Below, in pieces: positions 1 through 5,560 of a DNA stretch of 8,435 nt; position 1 is the first letter of the stretch, and each line of letters starts with the position of its first letter. The notes under the pieces were generated by a model that was not told the origin of the DNA, made no database searches, and saw only the letters and a program-made list of their open reading frames with translations. This stretch comes from Chloroflexota bacterium. GTDB lineage: Bacteria > Chloroflexota > Chloroflexia > Thermomicrobiales > UBA6265. The position numbers and the translations under genes are program-made. Location of the stretch: positions 1 to 8,435 of the forward strand of contig JAFAEA010000066.1 in NCBI GenBank assembly GCA_023424355.1, given 5' to 3'.

Positions 1-194
1 CCGCTTTCGCCACAGCCAAAGCAGTGATAACTCTGCGTGTTTGGAAACACGATGAAGGACGGCGTTTTCTCGTTATGGAACGGACACAGCCCCTTGTGAC
101 TATTGCCGGTCTTTTTTAGGGTAGGCACGTATTGGTGAATGAGATCGACAATCTCAAGTCGATCACGAATCTCCGCTACCGGATCGTTCGCCAT
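1..194 (-). CDS. dnaG: DNA primase DnaG, N-terminal fragment (cut by the left edge)
   Basis: DnaG synthesises the RNA primers used in DNA replication. Only the first 64 codons are inside the window; the gene runs off the left edge. They form the CHC2-type zinc-binding domain that recognises template DNA. The ligands are visible: C37 and H40 in GLCPFHNEKTPSF, then C58 and C61 in YHCFGCGESG. The N-terminal helix (EIRDRLEIVDLIHQYV) is also typical of DnaG. The RNA polymerase (TOPRIM) and helicase-binding domains are not visible. The start ATG at 194-192 overlaps the dgt stop by one base (TGATG). It is preceded by a strong Shine-Dalgarno GGAGG at 206-202, seven bases upstream and inside the dgt coding sequence. 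Translation is therefore probably coupled to dgt. In related bacteria a sigma factor gene (rpoD) often follows, but that cannot be seen here. Confidence 0.96.
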   Translation of the reverse strand, partial: MANDPVAEIRDRLEIVDLIHQYVPTLKKTGNSHKGLCPFHNEKTPSFIVFPNTQSYHCFGCGES

Positions 195-1225
195 CAACGC
201 ACCTCCAGCGGCTTGTGCAGTCGCTCATACAGATCCATCGCAAATCGATCTGTCATGGATGCCACATAGTCGGCAACGCGTCGTTCAATTGGATCGTTGT
301 TGCGTGCAACAGCATACAGCTCTGGCATTTCATCTTCGTGTTGCATGAAGTAATTGAAGTGAGTTTTCACGATTTCTTGCATCTGATGCGTGTGTGGAAG
401 CTGATTGATGGGATCGTAAACCGATTCATACAGGAAGTCCCGCAGCACGTCGGCTGCTTCGCGAGTGCCTTCGCTCATGCGAATGTGGCCGTCGGGCGAA
501 ATGACATCCGATTCCTGAATGACATCTGCAACAAGGGTGTTGATCCGCTCGCTGTGGCGATTGCCCAGCACTCGCAGCACTTCGGCCGGGATGTCTGCAT
601 CCGTGATGATTCCGGCGCGAATGGCATCATCCAGATCATGGTTCATGTACGCGATTCCATCCGAAAGTTTCAGCACTTCGCCCTCGAGAGAATCTGGATC
701 GAGCTTGTGACTCTGCATGATCGAAGACCGACCCTTGGAGTGCCGCAGAATGCCGTTGCGAACAGGCTCGGTCAGGTTGAGTCCCTTGCCATCATTCTCC
801 AGATACTCAACCACTCGCAGGCTCTGCTCGTTATGCCGGAATCCCGGGAGCATCTCAGCGAGCGCCCGCTCTCCAGCGTGGCCGAACGGCGTGTGGCCAA
901 GATCGTGCCCCATACCGATCGCTTCGATAAGATCCTCATTCAAACGCAGGGCACGGCCAATCGTCCGCGCGATCTGGGTGACCTCGAGGGTATGAGTCAG
1001 TCGAGTGCGGTAGTGATCGCCGCGAGGGCGAATAAATACCTGAGTCTTGTCGATCAGTCTGCGGAAGCTCTTGGTGTGAATGATGCGATCGCGATCGCGC
1101 TGGAACTCCGTGCGCATTGCGCTCGGTTCCTCTGTACGCTCCCGCTGCGCGCCGGCACTTCGCACCGCACGCCCGGTGAGGACGTCGTTCTCTATTTGTT
1201 CCAGTTGTTCACGGACTGTGCTCAT
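194..1225 (-). CDS. dgt: HD-domain deoxyguanosinetriphosphate triphosphohydrolase-like protein
   Basis: This is a 343-residue member of the dGTPase family (HD superfamily), which removes triphosphate from deoxynucleoside triphosphates and so helps control the dNTP pool in the cytoplasm. The metal-binding HD set is complete: H78 in RTRLTHTLEV, H107-D108 in GMGHDLGHTPFGHAGE (with H111 and H116), and D189 in LSDGIAYMNHDLDDA. Family signatures FRRLIDKTQVF (54-64) and FRHNEQSLRVVE (129-140) are also present. The length matches the short dGTPase-like subfamily rather than the roughly 500-residue E. coli Dgt, so substrate range may differ. The ATG at 1225-1223 lies 8 nt after the pcrA stop, with a weak AGGG six bases before it. 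The 3' end contains the dnaG Shine-Dalgarno and overlaps the dnaG start. The neighbours place it in a DNA replication and repair transcript. The family call is firm; the exact substrate is inference. Confidence 0.95.
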   Translation of the reverse strand: MSTVREQLEQIENDVLTGRAVRSAGAQRERTEEPSAMRTEFQRDRDRIIHTKSFRRLIDKTQVFIRPRGDHYRTRLTHTLEVTQIARTIGRALRLNEDLIEAIGMGHDLGHTPFGHAGERALAEMLPGFRHNEQSLRVVEYLENDGKGLNLTEPVRNGILRHSKGRSSIMQSHKLDPDSLEGEVLKLSDGIAYMNHDLDDAIRAGIITDADIPAEVLRVLGNRHSERINTLVADVIQESDVISPDGHIRMSEGTREAADVLRDFLYESVYDPINQLPHTHQMQEIVKTHFNYFMQHEDEMPELYAVARNNDPIERRVADYVASMTDRFAMDLYERLHKPLEVR

Positions 1226-1233
1226 GTGTTGCC

Positions 1234-3531
1234 CTAGGAAATGATGTCCATATTCGCCAGTGATGCCATCAATCTTTTTGTGCCATGGGTGGCGTTTTTG
1301 AAGGCGACGGTGACTTCCTTGTCCTTGTCGCGTCTCTCCATCACATCCTTTACCACGCCTTCACCGAACTTGGGATGGAACACGGTATTGCCGGTCTTGA
1401 AATCCGGAATCACGGGAGCCACCTTTTTCGGTACTGGCGCATCGCCCCAGGGCTGCTGCGCCCTTTCGGTGAACGATCCCGATGCAGCCCGCGAGTACTC
1501 GCGCGGCTTATTGCTGGTTCGATGTGATTCACGCGTCACACGTCGCAGGGATTCGGTCGGGATCGGCTCCACGAACCGGCTGAGTTCACCATTGCGGAAC
1601 TGGCCGTGCTGCAATCGGCTCTGGGCGTAAGTGATGTATAGAATCTTCATCGCCCGTGTGATACCGACGTAGAACAATCGACGCTCTTCTTCCATTGCCG
1701 TTTCATCGAACGCCTCGGCTTCGACTGCGCGATAGATCGGCAACAGGCCTTCTTCGGCTCCAGCGATGAACACCACCGGGTACTCCAAACCCTTTGCCGA
1801 GTGGAGTGTGATGAGCGTGACGCTGCCGGTGTTGTCATCGGCCATGGTGTCTGCATCTGAAATCAGGGCAACTTGCTCCAGGTACTGAGCCAGAGCTTCC
1901 TGCGGATCGACGAGATCGTATCGCTCGAGATCGGTGCGGAGCTCCTGCACGTTGGCCCAGCGCTGGAGGTCTTCTTCCGTGCCGGTATCGAACATCTTAC
2001 GCACTTCCATCACTTCCACAATGGAATCGAAGAGCTCGGCAAGCGTCGCTTCCTTCTTGCGGGACTTCAGGATATCGAAGGCTGTACCGATTCGCGCGGC
2101 AGCCTTGGCACCTGTGCCCGTGAAGTTGGGGAGCGGTCCCGTCTCCTTGTTCGCAACTGATGGCACCTGCGTCAACATCGCATCCAGCAAGGGGCGGCTG
2201 TACTCCGTGGCCCATTGGGTGGCTACTTCAAACGCTGCCGGACCAAAACCCTTGCCGATCGGCAGGTTATCGACCACGCGCAGCAGACTGACGTTATCGC
2301 TCGGGTTGTAGAGAAGTCTCAGCACCGCCATGATATCGCGCACTTCACGGCGCTCGTAGAAGCGCACACCGCCAACGATCTGATATCGGAACTCGCTGGT
2401 GCGGAATGCTTCTTCCAACACACGGCTTTGCGCCGTGGTGCGATACATCACTGCAATCTGCTCCGGAAGAACCTTGCCCATACTCACGAGGCGGCGGATT
2501 TCGCTGACGATCCACGTCGCCTCGTGTTGCTGATCGGCCAGTTCGCGGAGCTGGATCATTTCCCCTTCATCGTTGAAGGTGGTCATCTTGCGATCGATAC
2601 GTTCCTTGTTATGGGCAATCACGCGGTCGGCTGCCTGCACGATGCGGTGAGTCGACCGGTAGTTGACCTCGAGGTGGATCTCCGTGGTGTTCGGATAATC
2701 CTCCTTGAAGTTGAGGATGTTGGTGATATCCGCCTGTCGCCAGCCATAGATCGATTGATCCGGATCGCCCACAACGAACAGATTGCCGTAATACTCAGCG
2801 AGCGCACTCACCATCACGTATTGCACGCGGTTTGTATCCTGGTACTCGTCCACGAGGATGTAGCGATACTGATGCTGATAGCGGGCGAGAGTAGAGGGAT
2901 CCTGATCGAAAAGTCGAATCGGAAGTCCGAGGAGGTCATCGAAATCCACGGCATTGGCCGCGCGGAGAAGCTTCTCGTACTCGGTGTACACCCTCGCCAC
3001 GATTTCATCGTCGTAGGATTGCGCTTCTGTGGCCACATCCGTTGCGGTTTGGAGCACGCTCTTGGCCGCCGAAATACGACTGAGCATGCGGCGCGGTGTG
3101 ACCTGCTTTGGATCCAGATTGGCGTTCTTTACGGCAGTCTTGGCGATTTCCATTTGATCGCCACTGTCGTAAATCACGAAGTTCGGCTGAAGCTGGAGTT
3201 GTTCTGCCACCCGGCCAGGATTCTGCCGCAGAATCCGCACACCCAGAGAGTGGAATGTGCCCATGGTGAGGCCATCGGTGGCATCCTCGCCAATGAGTTT
3301 GTCGATTCGCTCCCGCATTTCGCGCGCCGCCTTGTTCGTAAACGTAACGGCCAGAATCTGGCTGGGTGGCACGTTCAGGTGCTGAATCAGGTACGCAATT
3401 CGATGGGTGAGCACCCGTGTTTTGCCGGAGCCAGGGCCTGCAACCACCAATACCGGACCTTCGGTGGTGGTTACAGCCTGTTGCTGCTGCTCATTCAAAC
3501 CAGTGAGTAGATCGGGAACTGTCTGGGACAT
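1234..3531 (-). CDS. pcrA: ATP-dependent DNA helicase PcrA/UvrD (superfamily 1A)
   Basis: A full-length 765-residue 3'-5' DNA helicase acting in nucleotide excision repair, recombination control and removal of stalled complexes. All superfamily 1 motifs are seen in order: Q-motif region LNEQQQQAV (12-20); Walker A AGPGSGKT (31-38, K37); Ia AVTFTNKAAREMRERI (61-76); II VDEYQDTN (227-234, D228/E229); III VGDPDQSIYGWRQAD (254-268); IV VNYRST (289-294); V LHSAKGLEYPVVFIAG (576-591); VI EEERRLFYVGITRA (614-627). A basic, Ser/Arg-rich linker (about 655-710) leads to a C-terminal module GNTVFHPKFGEGVV (714-727). This resembles the Tudor-like tail that contacts RNA polymerase in PcrA/UvrD proteins. 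Length is in the usual 700-780 range, and an intact C-terminal tail favours PcrA over Rep. It is the first gene of the minus-strand cluster. The ribosome binding site is weak (AGGA about 12 nt upstream). No SOS (LexA) box was recognised upstream. Confidence 0.97.
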   Translation of the reverse strand: MSQTVPDLLTGLNEQQQQAVTTTEGPVLVVAGPGSGKTRVLTHRIAYLIQHLNVPPSQILAVTFTNKAAREMRERIDKLIGEDATDGLTMGTFHSLGVRILRQNPGRVAEQLQLQPNFVIYDSGDQMEIAKTAVKNANLDPKQVTPRRMLSRISAAKSVLQTATDVATEAQSYDDEIVARVYTEYEKLLRAANAVDFDDLLGLPIRLFDQDPSTLARYQHQYRYILVDEYQDTNRVQYVMVSALAEYYGNLFVVGDPDQSIYGWRQADITNILNFKEDYPNTTEIHLEVNYRSTHRIVQAADRVIAHNKERIDRKMTTFNDEGEMIQLRELADQQHEATWIVSEIRRLVSMGKVLPEQIAVMYRTTAQSRVLEEAFRTSEFRYQIVGGVRFYERREVRDIMAVLRLLYNPSDNVSLLRVVDNLPIGKGFGPAAFEVATQWATEYSRPLLDAMLTQVPSVANKETGPLPNFTGTGAKAAARIGTAFDILKSRKKEATLAELFDSIVEVMEVRKMFDTGTEEDLQRWANVQELRTDLERYDLVDPQEALAQYLEQVALISDADTMADDNTGSVTLITLHSAKGLEYPVVFIAGAEEGLLPIYRAVEAEAFDETAMEEERRLFYVGITRAMKILYITYAQSRLQHGQFRNGELSRFVEPIPTESLRRVTRESHRTSNKPREYSRAASGSFTERAQQPWGDAPVPKKVAPVIPDFKTGNTVFHPKFGEGVVKDVMERRDKDKEVTVAFKNATHGTKRLMASLANMDIIS

Positions 3532-3591
3532 GCGCGGGAATCATCCTGTGGTTACTGAGGTCGCGAACACTCCTCCCTGTGGTGGGCGAAG

Positions 3592-3614
3592 AGTATAATG
3601 ATGCATCCAGAATA
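3592..3614 (-). promoter_or_regulatory. Possible -10 elements for pcrA
   Basis: Reading the minus strand, TATACT (3597-3592) and TATTCT (3614-3609) resemble sigma-70 -10 hexamers and lie about 60-80 bases before the pcrA ATG. Neither has a convincing -35 at 16-18 bases: the hexamers there are GAGTGC and CTCAGC. The same A/T-rich patch also gives TATAAT on the plus strand (3594-3599), likewise without a -35. A promoter for pcrA must lie somewhere here because the neighbouring operon is divergent, but the exact box is a guess. Confidence 0.3.
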
Positions 3615-3640
3615 GCACTCCCGGCACGCCGGCTGAGTGC
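3615..3640. repeat. Inverted repeat with CIRCE-like arms in the divergent promoter region
   Basis: GCACTC (3615-3620) and GAGTGC (3635-3640) are perfect inverted copies. Between them lies a second dyad, CCGG-CACG-CCGG (3621-3632), followed by a CT bulge. The whole can form a hairpin of ten base pairs with a four-base loop. It is not followed by a T-run, so it is not an intrinsic terminator. It sits between the possible pcrA -10 boxes and the nusA -35 (3658), where an operator would be expected. A further short dyad, GCAC-CGCA-GTGC (3641-3652), follows directly. The arms match the core of the CIRCE operator bound by HrcA, but the spacer is 14 nt instead of 9. The repeat itself is certain; a regulatory role is inference. 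Confidence 0.6.
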
Positions 3641-3657
3641 GCACCGCAGTGCAATTA

Positions 3658-3695
3658 TTGAATAGAAGGAATCGTGCGTGGTAGAATCTACGTAA
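3658..3695 (+). promoter_or_regulatory. Sigma-70-type promoter of the nusA operon
   Basis: TTGAAT (3658-3663) and TAGAAT (3682-3687) each match the sigma-70 consensus hexamers (TTGACA, TATAAT) at four or five of six positions and are separated by 18 bases. Initiation would fall at about A3694-A3695, giving a leader of about 140 nt before the nusA ATG. The -10 box lies inside a small perfect dyad, GTAGA-A-TCTAC (3681-3691). This is the best promoter in the intergenic region on either strand. Confidence 0.6.
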
Positions 3696-3771
3696 CCGAA
3701 CGACGTGGGAACTGGCGCGGGCCCACTGCCTGCGCTTTCTGTTGTTCGATGGAACTCAAGAGACTTCCCTT

Positions 3772-3801
3772 GGGGCCGTCCCACAGTCGGCCCTTTTTGT
3801 T
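3772..3801 (+). terminator. Intrinsic (Rho-independent) terminator or attenuator before nusA
   Basis: A perfect six-base-pair G/C stem, GGGCCG (3773-3778) with CGGCCC (3788-3793), can be extended by a G-U pair. It encloses a nine-base loop TCCCACAGT and is followed at once by TTTTTGTTT (3794-3802). It lies about 80 nt downstream of the nusA promoter and about 30 nt upstream of the nusA start. No other gene ends here on the plus strand. It would therefore stop most transcripts before nusA unless it is bypassed. Confidence 0.75.
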
Positions 3802-3817
3802 TGTCGATATTATTTTC

Positions 3818-3826
3818 AAGGAGGTG
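3818..3826 (+). promoter_or_regulatory. Strong ribosome binding site that fixes the nusA start
   Basis: AAGGAGGTG is an almost perfect anti-16S match, placed nine bases (counted from AGGAGG) before ATG 3834. It decides the nusA start against an in-frame GTG at 3705, which would add 43 residues encoded across the terminator hairpin. Confidence 0.85.
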
Positions 3827-3833
3827 TGCAGAG

Positions 3834-5189
3834 ATGAAAAGTGATCTCTATACCGCCATCGCCCAGATCGCGGCAGAGCGCGGCATTCCTCGTGATGCAG
3901 TGCTGAATTCCGTGCAATCTGCGCTAACCACGGTGTACAAGCGCAACACAGGCAGCGAGGAAGACGCCACAGTTGAACTCGATTCCGCCACCGGCGAAAT
4001 GCAGGTTGTTGTCCGCAAGACCGTGGTTGAGGTTGTGGAAAATCCAGATCTCGAACTCTCGCTGGAAGAGGCCAAGAAGTACACCTCGGCACCGATTCTC
4101 GGTGAAGTTGTGAAGATCATCAGCACTCCAGAGAACTTTGGCCGCATCGCCGCCCAAACAGTGAAGCAGGTTGTGCACGGAAAGATTCGCGATTTCGAGC
4201 GCGAAACCGTGTACAAGGAATATCACGACAAGCAGGGCGAGGTGCTCAGCGGCATCATTCAGCGCGCCGATAATCGCGCTGTGGTGATCGAACTCGGTAA
4301 GGCCGAGGCTGTGATGCCCGCGCGCGAGCAGGTGCCAACCGAGCGCTACCGTGCCGGTCAGCGCATCAAGGTGCTGCTGAAGGAAGTGAGCGAGAATCCA
4401 CGCGGTCCGCAGCTGATCGTCAGCCGCGCCGATGGCATGCTCATTCGCCGACTGTTCGAGCAGGAAGTACCCGAGATTCAGAGCGGCGCTGTGGAAATCA
4501 TGTCCATTGCCCGCGAGCCTGGACTTCGCTCCAAGGTGGCTGTTGCCGCCCGGCAGGATAAGGTCGATCCGGTTGGATCCTGTGTCGGTGTACGTGGTGT
4601 GCGCATTCAGAACATCGTCAACGAGCTGTACGGCGAGAAGATCGATGTCATCGAATGGTCTGCCGATACCGCCGCCTTCATCGCCAATGCACTCAGCCCG
4701 GCCAAGCCGAGCAATGTCACGCTCAGCGAAGATGGCGATACCCGCACGGCTACCGTGATTGTCCCGAGCGATCAGATGTCGCTGGCCATCGGTAAGGAGG
4801 GCCAAAACGCTCGCCTGGCATTCAAGCTCACCGATTGGAAGATCGATATCAAGGGTCCCGAGTCTCTGCTCAAGAGCGAAGGTTTCTACCAGACAGCCAG
4901 CGAAGGCAGTGGCTTCCAGCCCGATTTCGGTTGGATGGGGCGTCAGCCACGCGCTGTTCAGGCAGATGGCACGGTGAACGTTAACGATGTGACCTACGGT
5001 CCGCTGGACGAAGATCTGCTTCGCCGCCAGGTGGATGTGGATATCATCGATGGCGTGGTCGAGGTCTACTACGAGCGCGAACTGCGACACCGATTTATTC
5101 AGGCCACGGGCGAGGCACTCGGTTTGGATGAGGAATACTCACCAGAAGAGATGGATGCCGAAGACCTGCAGGAAAACCTGAATGCCTGA
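3834..5189 (+). CDS. nusA: Transcription termination/antitermination factor NusA
   Basis: A 451-residue RNA polymerase-associated factor that promotes pausing, intrinsic termination and antitermination. Domains in order: N-terminal RNA polymerase-binding domain (about 1-125, including ENFGRIAAQTVKQVV at 100-114); S1 RNA-binding domain (about 133-198, GEVLSGIIQRAD to QLIVSRAD); KH1 (about 205-278, GVRGVRIQNIVNEL with GVRG at 252-255); KH2 (about 280-342, LAIGKEGQNARLA with GKEG at 320-323). KH2 is followed by about 105 residues that do not look like the acidic AR repeats of E. coli NusA. This tail contains LDEDLLRRQVDVDIIDGVVE and ends in an acidic segment. I do not recognise it. The start is set by a strong Shine-Dalgarno at 3818-3826. 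It is the first gene of its operon; rimP, which often precedes nusA, is not here. An intrinsic terminator in the leader suggests attenuation, possibly autoregulatory. The ylxR start follows after 17 nt. Confidence 0.97.
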   Translation: MKSDLYTAIAQIAAERGIPRDAVLNSVQSALTTVYKRNTGSEEDATVELDSATGEMQVVVRKTVVEVVENPDLELSLEEAKKYTSAPILGEVVKIISTPENFGRIAAQTVKQVVHGKIRDFERETVYKEYHDKQGEVLSGIIQRADNRAVVIELGKAEAVMPAREQVPTERYRAGQRIKVLLKEVSENPRGPQLIVSRADGMLIRRLFEQEVPEIQSGAVEIMSIAREPGLRSKVAVAARQDKVDPVGSCVGVRGVRIQNIVNELYGEKIDVIEWSADTAAFIANALSPAKPSNVTLSEDGDTRTATVIVPSDQMSLAIGKEGQNARLAFKLTDWKIDIKGPESLLKSEGFYQTASEGSGFQPDFGWMGRQPRAVQADGTVNVNDVTYGPLDEDLLRRQVDVDIIDGVVEVYYERELRHRFIQATGEALGLDEEYSPEEMDAEDLQENLNA

Positions 5190-5206
5190 AAGGAGGCGTA
5201 ATACCT

Positions 5207-5560
5207 ATGCCTTCTACAGGTACAACGAAAAAGAATCCGCCCCGGCAGAAGCACGTGCCGCAGCGTATGTGCGCTGTCTGCCGGGACACCAATGCCAAGA
5301 GAACGCTCACTCGCATAGTCCGAACCGACGAATCCAGCTTTATGGTGGATGAAACCGGCAGGGCAAACGGCCGGGGAGCGTATCTCTGCGACAAGGCATC
5401 GTGCTGGGAGAAAGCCGCAACAACTCCGGTTTTGGCACGCGCCCTGCGTGTAACCCCAAACGATGCTTCGGTACAACATTTGAAGGAATTTGCCGCTGGT
5501 TTGAATCTGGAAGCAGGTGCCAACAACACAACGGTAGGTTCAGAGGAGAAAGCACTATGA
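5207..5560 (+). CDS. ylxR: YlxR (DUF448) family RNA-binding protein
   Basis: A 117-residue protein of the YlxR family, a small basic RNA-binding fold almost always encoded between nusA and infB. In Bacillus it has been linked to modulation of RNase P (renamed RnpM). Family hallmarks are seen: VPQRMCAVCR (17-26), KRTLTRIVR (31-39), and D-x-x-GRANGRGAYLC (48-61), followed by C66 and a K69 region. Four cysteines (C22, C25, C61, C66) could bind a metal; this is inferred. The last 30 or so residues are a low-complexity, family-variable tail. An AGGAGG (5191-5196) lies ten bases before the ATG. The stop overlaps the infB start as ATGA (5557-5560), which suggests translational coupling. ylxQ (an L7Ae-like protein), found next in Bacillus, is absent. 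Confidence 0.93.
   Translation: MPSTGTTKKNPPRQKHVPQRMCAVCRDTNAKRTLTRIVRTDESSFMVDETGRANGRGAYLCDKASCWEKAATTPVLARALRVTPNDASVQHLKEFAAGLNLEAGANNTTVGSEEKAL

Larger units (their letters stand above)
3694..3833 (+). ncRNA. nusA leader RNA with possible attenuator folds
   Basis: This 140-nt untranslated leader contains several competing pairings visible by eye. (1) A hairpin GCGCGGG/CCTGCGC (3715-3721 with 3729-3735), seven base pairs including one G-U, with loop CCCACTG. (2) A terminator hairpin at 3773-3793. (3) A long-range alternative: GTGGGA (3705-3710) with TCCCAC (3779-3784), plus GGCCC (3720-3724) with GGGCC (3773-3777). The third fold uses the left stem and loop of the terminator, so it excludes the terminator, and it also breaks hairpin (1). 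That is the layout of a transcription attenuator. I recognise no known riboswitch, T-box, 6S RNA, SRP RNA or tRNA signature. Another possibility is a small RNA of about 105 nt ending at the terminator, with nusA expressed by readthrough. Confidence 0.45.

Noticed and set aside
1085..1098. Two overlapping GCGATCGC octamers (HIP1-like repeat of cyanobacteria)
   Set aside because: They come from alternating Arg and Asp codons (RDRDR) in dgt, on the opposite strand. I noticed no other copies, so this is not evidence of HIP1.
215..1237. 340-codon open frame on the plus strand opposite dgt
   Set aside because: Antisense shadow of a clear HD-domain gene; no domain and no Shine-Dalgarno seen.
2215..3510. 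431-codon open frame on the plus strand opposite pcrA
   Set aside because: Antisense shadow of the helicase core, whose motifs are all intact on the minus strand.
3564..3579. GAAC near the pcrA start as a LexA/SOS half-site
   Set aside because: No GTTC partner lies at the required spacing, so an SOS box is not supported.
3694..3802. tRNA, 6S RNA or SRP RNA gene before nusA
   Set aside because: A TTCGAT at 3745-3750 recalls a tRNA T-loop, but the flanking bases do not form the T-arm and there is no acceptor stem. No SRP or 6S signature was recognised.
3705..3833. In-frame GTG giving NusA 43 extra N-terminal residues
   Set aside because: The extension would be encoded across the terminator hairpin, has no Shine-Dalgarno, and does not resemble NusA. 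ATG 3834 has a near-perfect one and begins the normal NusA N-terminus.
3924..5090. 388-codon open frame on the minus strand opposite nusA
   Set aside because: Antisense shadow; nusA on the plus strand has S1 and KH motifs and a strong ribosome binding site.
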